NCBI GenBank assembly: GCA_004282745.1
Contig: SHMT01000002.1
Coordinates: 124,001-188,000, forward strand
Reading direction: 5' to 3'
From: Candidatus Scalindua sp. SCAELEC01
Lineage (GTDB): Bacteria > Planctomycetota > Brocadiia > Brocadiales > Scalinduaceae
DNA: 64,000 nt
Shown: positions 55,682-64,000 of the stretch, piece after piece
How positions within the stretch are numbered: the stretch's first letter is position 1
Layout of the letters: each line of letters begins with the position of its first letter
Notes under the pieces: generated by a model
What the model was told of the DNA's origin: nothing
Database searches by the model: none
Seen by the model: only the letters and a program-made list of their open reading frames with translations
Made by a program: the position numbers and the translations under genes

Positions 55682-56015
55682 TGATAGTATTACTCCATAC
55701 TAGGTTTAAAAACTATTTTTCCCCAAACAAATAAGAGATATTTTGCAAAGGTTGATAATACAAAAAAGAGTAATAAGAAGCAATTAAAAAGGGAAGAGTG
55801 AGAAATAGAGCCAGGACACGTGAATGAATATATCTTGCAGGCTGGACGATAACTTTGTAAGGGTGTTGACAGAGAAGGGGAAAGATATTAGAGTACAAAC
55901 ACACAGAGACATGAAAAGGTTTGAACGGTAACTTACCGTTTACAAAATTCACCCTGAAAGGCCCGCTATTTTATTAAAAACAAAAGCGCTCTACCTTACG
56001 GCAAGATCTTTCCTC
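55682..56015. other. Divergent intergenic region
   Basis: 334 bases between the coiled-coil gene and the first heptosyltransferase. No gene, repeat or RNA recognised; it must hold the promoters of both. Confidence 0.4.
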
Positions 56016-57128
56016 TTGAACAGTTTCAGCTATCTCACAAAGACATATACCAGGAGTGATTTGGAAGAGGTAAGGCTCAAGAAATTACTCGTAATCAGAC
56101 TTGATAAGATTGGCGATATGGTTGTAACGACTCCGATCTTTCGGGCCATAAAAGAGGCATGGCCCCAGATACATATCTCTGTCCTGGTCAATCCGGTAAA
56201 CAGAAATATCATCATACATAATCCGTTTATTGATGATATTCTGCTTTACGATACAAGTGGAAGCCAAAGAAATCTATTCAATAAATTGCTCTTTTTTCAA
56301 CACCTTCGTAAAATGAGGTTTGACATTGTTATCGATCCCTATCTTGATTATGAGCTGAAAACGGCAATAATTACCCGTTTCATCGGCAGAAGATACCGGC
56401 TTGGTTTTACGTTTGCCGGCAAAGGGTTATTTTACAATATAAGAGAGCCGCTTCCTACGTTACCCCCTCCTCCTGACAAGAAACAGATGAGCGATTCTAT
56501 TCTTGATTTACTAGGATGTTTGGGAATTACACGGAAAGATGGGTCTAAAAAACATGAAATTCCTCAGATTTTTTTAACTGCGGGGGAGAAGAAAAAGGCT
56601 AAAGAGCTCCTACAGAGGAGGGGTATTAATTTGGCCAATGTTATCGTAGGCATCCATCCTGGAGCTCATTATGAGAGCCAGAGATGGCCGGTAGAGAGAT
56701 TTGTGAAAGTCTCAGAATATCTTATGACCACAAAAAAAATAGACGTAATCCTCTTTGGAGGCAGAGATGACAACTCCCTCATCTCCGACTTCAAGAAACG
56801 TGCCTTACAAACACCAACCATTCTCTCCGATCTCACATTAAGAGATTTTATGGCAGCATTGAGTTACTGTACCCTTCTCCTCTGCAATAATAGTGGACCA
56901 CTCCATATAGCAACAGCGCTTCAAATCCCAACTGTTTCCACAATGGGTCCCACGGAACCTTCCCGCTGGTGGCCACAGGGGGATACCCATTTGGTCCTGA
57001 GAAAAGACCTTGACTGTAGCCCGTGCAGGAGAGGATACTGTGAAAATCACGATTGCATGAAGTTAATTACTACAGATGATTTTTTGTCTGCCGTTCAGAA
57101 ACAGCTGAGATATTTATCACATTCTTGA
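56016..57128 (+). CDS. Glycosyltransferase family 9 (LPS heptosyltransferase-like) 1
   Basis: 370 residues from the TTG at 56016. The family usually starts at KKLLVIRLDKIGDMVVTTPI, so the true start may lie about 20 codons later; no ATG is available between. GT9 two-domain GT-B fold: IRLDKIGDMV (acceptor-site Asp), HPGAHYESQRWPVERF (ADP-sugar site), CNNSGPLHIATALQIPTV (donor site) and STMGPTEPSRWWP. Two Cys motifs near the end (CSPCRRGYCENHDCMK) are shared with the next gene and occur in planctomycete GT9 enzymes. It transfers heptose or similar in the LPS core, at the cytoplasmic face of the inner membrane. Confidence 0.88.
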   Translation: MNSFSYLTKTYTRSDLEEVRLKKLLVIRLDKIGDMVVTTPIFRAIKEAWPQIHISVLVNPVNRNIIIHNPFIDDILLYDTSGSQRNLFNKLLFFQHLRKMRFDIVIDPYLDYELKTAIITRFIGRRYRLGFTFAGKGLFYNIREPLPTLPPPPDKKQMSDSILDLLGCLGITRKDGSKKHEIPQIFLTAGEKKKAKELLQRRGINLANVIVGIHPGAHYESQRWPVERFVKVSEYLMTTKKIDVILFGGRDDNSLISDFKKRALQTPTILSDLTLRDFMAALSYCTLLLCNNSGPLHIATALQIPTVSTMGPTEPSRWWPQGDTHLVLRKDLDCSPCRRGYCENHDCMKLITTDDFLSAVQKQLRYLSHS

Positions 57129-57160
57129 AATAAATACGTATTCAAAAAGAGAGAAAAGGT

Positions 57161-58231
57161 ATGGAAACAGATAAAAAAATTCTAATTATGGAGGCGGGTG
57201 GAATCGGTGATATGATCATGTCAACGCCAACGTTAAGGGCCATCCGTAAAAGGTTTCAGCACAGTGAAATTTTATTACTCACCGTACCAAGGACCGCACA
57301 ATCGTTAAAGGTAAGTCGTTATGCAGATAAGGTGTTGTGCTTTGAACAAGAGGCCTTTAGTAAAGGACCTTCAGGTTTTCTTTATCATAAACTATTTTCA
57401 AAGATAAAATTAATCTGGTCATTACGAAAAGAGAACTGTGACATGATAATCGATTTGGAAGCTATCGAAACATGGAGATCTTCACTCCTCAGATACCTCT
57501 TCTTTCTCGGAATCGGGGCAAAAAAGAGAGTGGGGAGAAACTCAAACGGTAAGGGATTTTTCCTCAACCTTAAAGTCTACGACGACCTGTTTGGACGAGT
57601 CCATGAAGTTGACAGAAAACTACTCATTGCGAGGGCCTTGGGAGCAAAAGCAGAAAACAGGCGGCAAGAATTCCCTGTCTCATCTGAAGATCGAGAATTC
57701 GTTAACAACTGGCTCCTAGATTCGGGAGTTCCCAATAATAAAACAGTAGTCGCCATTCACCCCGGTGCCTTTTCCCCTACAAGGCAATGGAAATCTGAAA
57801 GGTTTATAGCGATAGGAAAACGGTTGCACCGTGAGTATGGAGTAAAGATCATTCTAACGGGCAGCGCTCAGGACAAATCTGTTTATGAGATAGAAGAGAA
57901 ACTGAAGAAAGAGTCCCCCCTCCTTGCTGTGGGGCTATCACTTGGCAGGTTTGGTGCTCTTCTAGAGAGAGCGCAACTCTTCATTTCAAATGATACCGGT
58001 CCTGCCCATATTGCCGATGCATTAGATGTACCTCTTATGGTTCTCTTCGGCCCTGAGAATCCTTATCGATATGGCCCGTATCATGATAGATCAAGAAGTC
58101 GCGTCATTATAGGCAAGAAAGTCTCCTGCAGCCCCTGCATTAAACATACGTGTAGAGATCATGAGTGTATGGATAGTATTACACCGGATATGGTTTGGGA
58201 GGAAATTAAACCTTTTCTGGAAAGAGGATAA
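57161..58231 (+). CDS. Glycosyltransferase family 9 (LPS heptosyltransferase-like) 2
   Basis: 356 residues. ILIMEAGGIGDMIMSTPTLR, HPGAFSPTRQWKSERF, SNDTGPAHIADALDVPLMVL, FGPENPYRYGP, CSPCIKHTCRDHECMD. GT9 family, paralogous to the preceding gene and starting 32 bases after it. ATG at 57161 with AAAGG upstream. The pair likely extends an oligosaccharide core in successive steps. Ends four bases before the convergent DUF1566 gene. Confidence 0.9.
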   Translation: METDKKILIMEAGGIGDMIMSTPTLRAIRKRFQHSEILLLTVPRTAQSLKVSRYADKVLCFEQEAFSKGPSGFLYHKLFSKIKLIWSLRKENCDMIIDLEAIETWRSSLLRYLFFLGIGAKKRVGRNSNGKGFFLNLKVYDDLFGRVHEVDRKLLIARALGAKAENRRQEFPVSSEDREFVNNWLLDSGVPNNKTVVAIHPGAFSPTRQWKSERFIAIGKRLHREYGVKIILTGSAQDKSVYEIEEKLKKESPLLAVGLSLGRFGALLERAQLFISNDTGPAHIADALDVPLMVLFGPENPYRYGPYHDRSRSRVIIGKKVSCSPCIKHTCRDHECMDSITPDMVWEEIKPFLERG

Positions 58232-58235
58232 GACA

Positions 58236-58937
58236 TTATCTGCTTGTACGTACCGGACGGACAAAGTTCCGGTTAAAAGAGTTCGTTTCATCCCAACGAA
58301 TCTTTGCATCGTCGAAGTAGACGCTTAAGGCAACATGTTCACCCGACCCCTCTTTTGTGTCGCCTGTCCAAATATATAGCTGTCTCTTGTCAAAGATGGG
58401 GTCTATATACAGACCACCATATCTTTTCCTGGACTCTAATAAAGATAGTGCTTCCTCCGTAGTTGGCAACCTCCAGTCGCTGTTCCCAGCATAACCACGT
58501 TGATTTAAATCCTCTATCCACTCCTTGGCATCACTCCAACTCAGAAACTTGAACGATCCGGATTTGTGCCACATCAAACCGGTTGCGCGATCGATGACGA
58601 CCTTGACACCATTCACCCTCTTCCGTTCAAAATCATTCTTAAAATTCCCACGGTTATTTAAATCAATGGAAAAAAAATTGTACTCCTGTAACATCGCCTT
58701 CACATCTTCACTATTTAAAGCCTTATGGGATGAACGCAAATTGATAGGTACCCTTTGAGTGTCACCACCTTTGGAAAAGGAGCCCTCTTCCTTCTTCGCG
58801 GAATCTCCCAATTGGTGAGTTTCAATCTCTTCTCCTTCTGTTGCATATACCTTGCTCAGCAAGAGAGAGAGAGAGAGCGTAATAATAGCAATAGAGAGGA
58901 GAAGCTTAAGTTTGCACCTGTGTGGGTAGTATATCAT
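58236..58937 (-). CDS. Exported DUF1566 (Lcl_C) domain protein
   Basis: 233 residues. N-terminal hydrophobic signal (LKLLLSIAIITLSLSLLLSK, VYATEG). The C-terminal half (about 110-230) is a DUF1566/Lcl_C domain: VIDRATGLMWHKSGSFKFLS, WSDAKEWIEDLNQRGYAGNS, DWRLPTTEEALSLLE, YIWTGDT, and RNFVRPVR. The domain is common in exported or surface proteins of deltaproteobacteria and planctomycetes; function unknown. Alternative start a few codons in. Confidence 0.82.
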   Translation of the reverse strand: MIYYPHRCKLKLLLSIAIITLSLSLLLSKVYATEGEEIETHQLGDSAKKEEGSFSKGGDTQRVPINLRSSHKALNSEDVKAMLQEYNFFSIDLNNRGNFKNDFERKRVNGVKVVIDRATGLMWHKSGSFKFLSWSDAKEWIEDLNQRGYAGNSDWRLPTTEEALSLLESRKRYGGLYIDPIFDKRQLYIWTGDTKEGSGEHVALSVYFDDAKIRWDETNSFNRNFVRPVRTSR

Positions 58938-58944
58938 TACGTTA

Positions 58945-59946
58945 TTAAATCAAAATTTCCTCAAAACCATTTGCCATAAAATCAATCTCTCCCAATCCCG
59001 CCTCATGCGACTCTTGTATAAAACCGACCTCATCTCCCCTTAATCCAAACAGGGTGGCACCGTATGAATCCACCGCAACCGGGTCGGTGCTGATGACGAT
59101 TCGTCTCGCAGTTTCAAAGGAGTTATCGACATCCTCTAATCTTCCACCGGTCGGTCCATGCCGCTTTAAGGTCCGAAAGGCGTCAAGTACGGTAAGATCA
59201 ACCTTGACAACCCTATTAAGATCGGCTATTTTGGGATGTATATCCTTATGCAGGGCACCTCTGTTACCTCCAACCATCCCCAACGTGTTTTTCAGGGCCA
59301 TAGAAAGGCGGGAGGTGCCATGCTGTTTGGCAATAGGAACGTTGATTAAGAGATCAACTTCATCCTGGTATATCAACCCCTCATAAAATGGCCATGAGCG
59401 GAGGGCCTTACCCGTCGGTATGGCTATATCTTTAAAGAGACTCTGATTGATAAACCTTACCTCCGCGCCTGCCTCTAACGATGCCTTTTCAATTCCGCTT
59501 ATCGCGTATGATGGCCTTGGATTGGTTGAGCAGGTGTGGTCGATAACACTTACCCTACCCGCACCGGCCTCCCTGCACATCTCAATTAACGCGGCAACTA
59601 CAAAGGGGTTTGTATTCACCGCAAATTCAGCTCTCCTGTCCCACGCAATATTCGGTTTGATGACGACCCTGTCTCCACGGGAAACCAGTTTATCAAGGCC
59701 ACCAAGGGCACGAAGTCCCCTACGCACCATCTCCTTTATAATGGCGACTTCGTCGCCTGTTTTATCGCTTTTGCCTTTGCTAACGTCTCCGTGTACAACA
59801 ACCAAACTCTTTTTTAATCTGTTTTCCCTCAGTTTCTTTAAGGCTCTTGGCCTTTCAAGCGAACCGAGATATGTCAAACCATACAGCCCCGCTCCAATAG
59901 CGGCACCTGTTTTCAGAAACGCTCTTCTCGAAATATTTTTTTTCAT
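58945..59946 (-). CDS. Tat-exported DUF362 protein
   Basis: 333 residues from the ATG at 59944-59946 (MKKNISRRAFLKTGAAIG), which starts exactly at a twin-arginine signal (SRRAFLK). The frame is open 29 codons further upstream, but that part has no homology. DUF362 core: VVIKPNIAWDRRAEFAVNTN, PFVVAALIEMCREAGAGRVS, IDHTCSTNPRPSY, INVPIAKQHGTSRLSMALKN, LGMVGG, VDLTVLDAFRTLKRHGPTGG, STDPVAVDSYGATLFG. Cofactor-bearing, Fe-S-linked proteins of this family are exported folded through Tat. TatC is encoded at the right edge of the window. Confidence 0.88.
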   Translation of the reverse strand: MKKNISRRAFLKTGAAIGAGLYGLTYLGSLERPRALKKLRENRLKKSLVVVHGDVSKGKSDKTGDEVAIIKEMVRRGLRALGGLDKLVSRGDRVVIKPNIAWDRRAEFAVNTNPFVVAALIEMCREAGAGRVSVIDHTCSTNPRPSYAISGIEKASLEAGAEVRFINQSLFKDIAIPTGKALRSWPFYEGLIYQDEVDLLINVPIAKQHGTSRLSMALKNTLGMVGGNRGALHKDIHPKIADLNRVVKVDLTVLDAFRTLKRHGPTGGRLEDVDNSFETARRIVISTDPVAVDSYGATLFGLRGDEVGFIQESHEAGLGEIDFMANGFEEILI

Positions 59947-60035
59947 ACTAATTTTGATCCCGTAGGTCGCAACGGTCGGAGATCCGGATCTCTGAAGGTG
60001 TGTTGAGCGTTGCATCTCAAAACATAAGGACAAAT

Positions 60036-60150
60036 AGTAGTTGAACGAAAACGGCCCGGATACAAGGCGCGTAATAATTTTGTAACCGGAACGTACTCAA
60101 GTACGTGAGGATTACAAAATTATTACAGCAACGCCGAGTTGGTTCAACCA
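60036..60150 (-). repeat. MITE-like repeat, short variant (copy E), overlapping the ftsY stop
   Basis: Left end AGTAGTTGAACGAAAACGGC; interior GGCGCGTAATAATTTTGTAA ... ACGTACTCAAGTACGTGAGG ... TACAAAATTATTACAGCAAC as in copies B-D; right end shortened to GGTTCAACCA. The TGA stop of ftsY (60144-60146) lies within the right end. Confidence 0.85.
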
Positions 60151-61121
60151 TCAAATAAGGCGTCTACAAACGCATCACCATCAAAAACCTGAATATCCTC
60201 TACACCTTCACCAATACCAATGAATTTTACCGGTATATCTATCTCGTCACGCATGCCCAAAATTACTCCACCCTTGGCCGTACCATCAAGTTTTGACAAA
60301 ACGATACCCGTAATACCAACAGCATCTTTAAAAAGTTTCATCTGTGATATCGCATTCTGCCCCGTGGTGGCATCCAGGACCATGAGTACTTCGTGTGGTG
60401 CATTCTCAATCTTACTGGATATTACCCGCTTAATCTTGGACAACTCTTTCATCAAATTATCATGGGTATGTAAACGACCTGCAGTATCTACGATCAAAAC
60501 ATCCGTTTTTCTTTTCAAACACGCCTCAAGTGCATCGAACGTAACGGCAGCAGGGTCTGCACCGGTCTGATGCTTTACAATATCAGAGCCGATTCTTTTG
60601 CTCCAGATATCAAGTTGCTCCACAGCAGCGGCACGAAAGGTATCGCTGGCAGAGAGCATAACGCTCTTTCCCTGTTTGATAAATATGTTGGCAATTTTAG
60701 CGATTGAGGTTGTTTTCCCGGCACCGTTAATGCCCGCAACCATGATCACTATTGGTGAAACTGTCGGAACCTTTAACGAGACGTCCCACTCCTTAAGAGC
60801 CTGTTTTAATCTGTCTTTTAAGAACTCGTACACCTCAGATGTATTTTCAATCTCTTTGGCCTGCCAGGCGTCTCTAATCTCTTGGACCATCCTCGTCGTC
60901 GGACCAACTCCCACATCCGATTCAAGCAGTATCTCTTCCAATTCATCGAGAACGTCTGTGTTGATCTTTTTTCGAAATGAAACAATGTTCTTAAACTTTG
61001 AAGATATCTTAGTACGTGTCTTCTCCAGACTGCTCTTTAGTATTTCGAAAGGTGACGCTAATTTCTTATCACCTTTTTTTTGTTTCGGTAGACGAGACTT
61101 CTTTTTTGAGAACCAGCCCAT
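60144..61121 (-). CDS. ftsY: Signal recognition particle receptor FtsY
   Basis: 325 residues. NG GTPase core: helical N domain (about 35-105), G1 GINGAGKTTSIAKIA, DTFRAAAVEQLDIWSKRI (FtsY/Ffh I-box), G3 DTAGRLHTHDNLM, G4 SKLDGTAKGG and the C-terminal PVKFIGIGEGVEDIQVFD. The N-terminal A domain is short and Lys-rich. FtsY docks the SRP-ribosome complex to the Sec translocon at the membrane. Gene start 17 bases after the NusB-PHP stop: the last gene of a ribH-nusB-ftsY operon. Its stop codon lies in the repeat copy E. Confidence 0.95.
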   Translation of the reverse strand: MGWFSKKKSRLPKQKKGDKKLASPFEILKSSLEKTRTKISSKFKNIVSFRKKINTDVLDELEEILLESDVGVGPTTRMVQEIRDAWQAKEIENTSEVYEFLKDRLKQALKEWDVSLKVPTVSPIVIMVAGINGAGKTTSIAKIANIFIKQGKSVMLSASDTFRAAAVEQLDIWSKRIGSDIVKHQTGADPAAVTFDALEACLKRKTDVLIVDTAGRLHTHDNLMKELSKIKRVISSKIENAPHEVLMVLDATTGQNAISQMKLFKDAVGITGIVLSKLDGTAKGGVILGMRDEIDIPVKFIGIGEGVEDIQVFDGDAFVDALFDG

Positions 61122-61138
61122 ATTTCACCTAAGCACAA

Positions 61139-62491
61139 CTAACCCATGAGGCCAACCATGCTATTGCATCTGCCTGCAATCTTTTCAACGAAACTATCTT
61201 CTATCGTAACAGAGCCAAGGGTAATATCAGGTTTACGATCACCGTGAAAATCGGAACCACCTGTAACGACAAGATCATGTTTTTTGGCCAATCGAATATA
61301 CCGTTTTACCGTATCCGGCTTATGAGAGGGGTAAAAGGCCTCGATTCCCTGCAATCCGTACCCAATCATCTTTGGAATCAAGTCATCTCTTTTTGTAACA
61401 CCCGGATGTGAAAAAACGGGAACTCCTCCTGCAGAAATTACGAGTTCAATAGCATCTTCTAATGACAATGAAACTTTCGGTACGTGGGCTGGTCCATAAT
61501 CTGCCAGATAGGTATTAAAACACTCTTGTATGGTACCACAGTACCCTCTTTGACATAAAACATCAGCGATATGTACACGGCCTGCGACCCCTTTTCCTGC
61601 AACAGCCAAAACCTCTTGGGGATCGATATCAATGTTTAACTTGTGCAGTTTCCCCGTAATTTTCTTTATTCGTTCAATCCTTTCGTACCGCAGATCAGCT
61701 AATTTTTCATGCAGTGCGATACTCTTTACGTCGATATAGTAACCTAAAATATGGATATCTACCGGGTCATAAAAAGAGGAGAGCTCAACGGCAGGAATGA
61801 ACTGTATCCCTTTTTGATCACAGATCTTCTTGGTAATTTCGAGGGCATCGATGTTATCGTGGTCTGTAATCGCTATAGTGCGAAGGTTTTGTTTTACCGC
61901 CTCTTCAACTATCTGTTCCGGGGAAAAAGTTCCGTCGGAAAACTCAGTATGAATATGGAGATCTGCGCCTGTACCCCTATATGTATTTTTAGGAGTCTCT
62001 TCTTTCTGCTCTCCACACAAATCCAATGTAATACGAGGGCTGTCTTGTGTATTTTTATCGAGATAGCCCTCGTATACTTTGTCTAAAACACCATTTACAA
62101 ATAGTCCCGATTTCCCTGTGCTAAATTTCTTTGCAAGATCGATTGCTTCATTTATGGACACCTTGGGAGGGATATCTTCCAGATAGAAAAGCTCATAACA
62201 CGCTAACCGTAGTATGTTTTTATCTATCACGGGCATTCTATGCAAACTCCAATTTTCTGATACGGAAATGATTTTTTGGTCTATCTCTTCAATAGCATTA
62301 AAACAGCCTCTCACGAGCAGCAAAGCAAATTTCCATATCTCTTCTTCACTATTTTGTTTTTTGCAAAACGCCTCTATCCCGTTCATGATTTCATCACCAC
62401 GAATCTCCAGCTGGTAAAGCACCTGTAACGCTATTTCACGAGAGAGAGTTCTTTTTCGCAAGCTTAGTTCTCCAGAGAAGTGTTTGCTCAA
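61139..62491 (-). CDS. NusB-PHP fusion (antitermination factor fused to PHP phosphoesterase)
   Basis: 450 residues in a single uninterrupted frame. Residues about 12-150 are NusB: SLRKRTLSREIALQVLYQLE, NWSLHRMPVIDKNILRLACYE, PPKVSINEAIDLAKKFST, FVNGVLDKV. Residues about 178-447 are a PHP phosphoesterase of the TrpH/YciV (RNase AM) type: ADLHIHTEFSDGTFSPEQIV, IAITDHDNID, VELSSFY, VPVFSHPGVT, YYPSHKPDT-like FYPSHKPDT, GGSDFHGDRKPD; the metal-binding His/Asp set is complete. Separate genes are usual. ribH lies 55 bases upstream on the same strand, ftsY 17 bases downstream. This couples antitermination or rRNA processing to a predicted 5'-3' RNA phosphodiesterase. Confidence 0.9.
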   Translation of the reverse strand: MSKHFSGELSLRKRTLSREIALQVLYQLEIRGDEIMNGIEAFCKKQNSEEEIWKFALLLVRGCFNAIEEIDQKIISVSENWSLHRMPVIDKNILRLACYELFYLEDIPPKVSINEAIDLAKKFSTGKSGLFVNGVLDKVYEGYLDKNTQDSPRITLDLCGEQKEETPKNTYRGTGADLHIHTEFSDGTFSPEQIVEEAVKQNLRTIAITDHDNIDALEITKKICDQKGIQFIPAVELSSFYDPVDIHILGYYIDVKSIALHEKLADLRYERIERIKKITGKLHKLNIDIDPQEVLAVAGKGVAGRVHIADVLCQRGYCGTIQECFNTYLADYGPAHVPKVSLSLEDAIELVISAGGVPVFSHPGVTKRDDLIPKMIGYGLQGIEAFYPSHKPDTVKRYIRLAKKHDLVVTGGSDFHGDRKPDITLGSVTIEDSFVEKIAGRCNSMVGLMG

Positions 62492-62546
62492 ACGTATCCG
62501 AGTGTATTCTCAAACGTTTTATTGTATGCCTGAAATTTCCAGATAA

Positions 62547-63020
62547 CTATCCATTCTTTATCGTTTCAAATAAATTTACCATTTCCAGTGTTGTCATGGC
62601 CGATTCCGCACCCTTATTGCCGCTTCTTGTACCCGCTCTATCGATGGCTTGTTCTAAGGTATCGGTTGTGATAATTCCATAGGTTGTAGGAACACCAGTT
62701 GCCAACCCAACTTCGGTAATTCCCTTGGCACTTTCATTGGAAACATAATCGAAGTGGGGCGTTTCTCCGCGTATTACCGCCCCTAAACAGATAATACCAT
62801 CGTACCTGCCATTTTTAGCCAATTTCATGGCCGTAATCGGTATTTCAAAAGATCCGGGGACCCAATAAACATCAATGTCCTTTTCATCTGTACCATGCCT
62901 TATCAGACAATCCTCAGCACCCTCCAACAATTGTTTGGTGATGAAACCATTAAACCTGCTCACAATAATACCAAAGGTCTTACCAGTACCGATAAGGTTG
63001 CCTGCAAATGATTTAACCAT
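62547..63020 (-). CDS. ribH: 6,7-dimethyl-8-ribityllumazine synthase
   Basis: 157 residues from the ATG at 63018-63020 ([20 protein letters not shown]); AGGAGAGGT lies ahead of it. The longer open frame to 63101 has no family match. Lumazine synthase joins an amino-ribityl-pyrimidine to a butanone phosphate in riboflavin synthesis and forms icosahedral shells. Visible: [77 protein letters not shown]. It is followed by nusB, the classical ribH-nusB order. Confidence 0.95.
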   Translation of the reverse strand: MVKSFAGNLIGTGKTFGIIVSRFNGFITKQLLEGAEDCLIRHGTDEKDIDVYWVPGSFEIPITAMKLAKNGRYDGIICLGAVIRGETPHFDYVSNESAKGITEVGLATGVPTTYGIITTDTLEQAIDRAGTRSGNKGAESAMTTLEMVNLFETIKNG

Positions 63021-63080
63021 ACTATTTACCTCTCCTGAGTTTAAAATGGGCCGAAACGGGGCTTGAGAAATGATGATATC

Positions 63081-63110
63081 AAAAAGAAAAGCCCCTTTCA
63101 AGGCTTTTCT
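63081..63110 (-). terminator. Hairpin plus T-run in the ribH leader (candidate attenuator)
   Basis: AGAAAAGCC at 63085-63093 and GGCTTTTCT at 63102-63110 form a perfect 9-bp stem with an 8-base loop. On the minus strand the stem is followed by five T (63081-63085). The ribH ATG is 61 bases further on. There is no gene upstream on the same strand, since tatC diverges, so this looks like a terminator in the untranslated leader of the ribH operon. No FMN-riboswitch consensus (such as AGGGTGAAATTCCC) was found in front of it. Confidence 0.6.
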
Positions 63111-63277
63111 GATGCACTGTCACCGCTGAAAATTGCATGAAATATTACTCATAAGGTACTTAGAGTCCAAAGAGAGAAACGAGGCAAGATTGAATCTTGT
63201 AATCTTACCCCCTTCCGAGTATCATAACACGCTATTAAAAACCGATACCTATTGAAAAAGCAGATAAAAATAGAGAG

Positions 63278-64000
63278 ATGGTAGAAAATCAAGAGACTCA
63301 AGAGAAAAGGTTGCCGATAAGTGAGCATCTGGAGGAGCTGAGATCGAGGATTATTACAGCTATTATTGTTGTTGTTGGCTTCTTCTTTATCAGCTGGATA
63401 TTTAAATCAAAACTCCTGGAAGTAATCAAAAAACCACACAATTTTGCGATGGAAAATCTGGGTCTACCTCAATCGCTTCAGGTGTTAAGTTATCAAGAGG
63501 GTTTTTATGCCTATATCAAGCTATGTCTTATGGCGGCGATATTTATGGCTTACCCCGTAATCGTATATCAAATCTGGAAATTTGTTGAAGCCGGTTTGTA
63601 TAAAAAAGAGCGCCGGTATGTAATAATTTTTGTTCCTTTTTCCCTTATTGCATTCGTATCGGGTATCTTGTTTGGCTACTTTTTTCTGATACCCTTTGGG
63701 CTCCAGTTTTTAATTAAGATTTTGGGTTCAAGTGTAGAACCGGTGATTACGATGAGTCAGTACATCTCTCTCGTCTTCTTGCTGACCATCGCTCTTGGCA
63801 TCGTATTTCAACTTCCCCTTGTCATGCTGTTTATTGCAAAGATTGGGGTGCTGAAAGCCGAAGATTTTGCAAAATGGAGGAAGTATGCTCTCCTAATTAT
63901 GTTTGTCGTCGCAGCCATCATAACACCACCGGACCCTTTTACACAGGTTATGACGGCCTTGCCAATGGTTGCCCTATACGAAATAGGCATTATACTGATA
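63278..64000 (+). CDS. tatC: Sec-independent translocase TatC, 5' part (runs off the right edge)
   Basis: 241 residues up to the edge, starting MVENQETQEKRLPISEHLEE. TatC hallmarks: the N-terminal SEHLEELRSRIITAI helix, FYAYIKLCLMAAIFMAYPVI, FVEAGLYKKERRYV, the FLIPFGLQFL region, QYISLVFLLTIALGIVFQLP and the P-D-P motif in ITPPDPFTQVMTALP. With TatA or TatB proteins it exports folded proteins with twin-arginine signals, such as the DUF362 protein at 58945. ATG at 63278; ribosome binding site not obvious. About five helices are present; the end of the gene is beyond 64000. Confidence 0.95.
   Translation, partial: MVENQETQEKRLPISEHLEELRSRIITAIIVVVGFFFISWIFKSKLLEVIKKPHNFAMENLGLPQSLQVLSYQEGFYAYIKLCLMAAIFMAYPVIVYQIWKFVEAGLYKKERRYVIIFVPFSLIAFVSGILFGYFFLIPFGLQFLIKILGSSVEPVITMSQYISLVFLLTIALGIVFQLPLVMLFIAKIGVLKAEDFAKWRKYALLIMFVVAAIITPPDPFTQVMTALPMVALYEIGIILI

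Noticed and set aside
63111-63277. FMN riboswitch upstream of ribH
   Set aside because: None of the conserved RFN elements (AGGGTGAAATTCCC-like, GATTCGGTG-like) could be found.

Overview
The window reads as one chromosomal segment of a Gram-negative, AT-rich bacterium (roughly 40% GC by eye). Envelope genes point to an outer membrane: two family-9 heptosyltransferase-like enzymes, lipoproteins, an OmpA-type peptidoglycan-binding protein, TatC and a Tat-exported protein. A stand-alone protoglobin, a cupredoxin-like exported protein, a single-chain pyruvate carboxylase, an IMP dehydrogenase of eukaryote-like type, paired SPFH proteins and heavy repeat decoration fit an anammox-type planctomycete (Brocadiales, for example Scalindua-like). 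That assignment is an inference; no rRNA marker is present.

Layout. 1-7 kb is an accessory, decaying region: the 5' end of a GlgX-like gene running off the left edge, a TMEM175-like channel, a RAYT transposase remnant, a broken cytosine deaminase, a protoglobin, a DUF433/DUF5615 toxin-antitoxin pair and a decapitated HicA. 7-12 kb holds pyruvate carboxylase, a VapC stump and a complete RAYT transposon. 12-24 kb carries, mostly on the minus strand, a cupredoxin-like protein, a NifS-like protein, PcrA/UvrD, an exported methyltransferase, a PEGA lipoprotein, GuaB and PriA. 24-34 kb has HdeD, a PGRP-type amidase, a hybrid histidine kinase, a vWA-TSP3-OmpA lipoprotein, an SDR, an MBL hydrolase and TsaB. 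33-38 kb is again accessory: a wrecked STAND NTPase, a wrecked HicB, a DUF4143 ATPase, a TehA-like transporter and a broken Phd antitoxin. 38-47 kb is a complete F1Fo ATP synthase operon (Z-I-a-c-b-delta-alpha-gamma-beta-epsilon) preceded by hemL. 47-64 kb holds trpE, a membrane protein with two SPFH proteins, two heptosyltransferases, a DUF1566 and a DUF362 protein, then ftsY, a NusB-PHP fusion and ribH on one strand, with tatC diverging at the right edge.

Working together. The ATP synthase block is the clearest functional unit. ribH, the NusB-PHP fusion and ftsY are tightly packed and probably co-transcribed behind a hairpin-plus-T-run in the ribH leader. The SPFH pair with its upstream membrane protein looks like a membrane-scaffold cassette.

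The most unusual signal is a family of palindromic, MITE-like repeats with AGTGTTTGAACGAAAA-type ends. They sit within about 10 bases of the stop codons of several minus-strand genes, and one abuts an epsilon subunit that lacks its helical domain. Others are a tandem duplication of a gene-gene 3' junction with reciprocal decay, a NusB-PHP fusion, three regulators or enzymes that lack a key catalytic residue (NifS-like, SDR, both receivers of the hybrid kinase), and a graveyard of four broken toxin-antitoxin genes.
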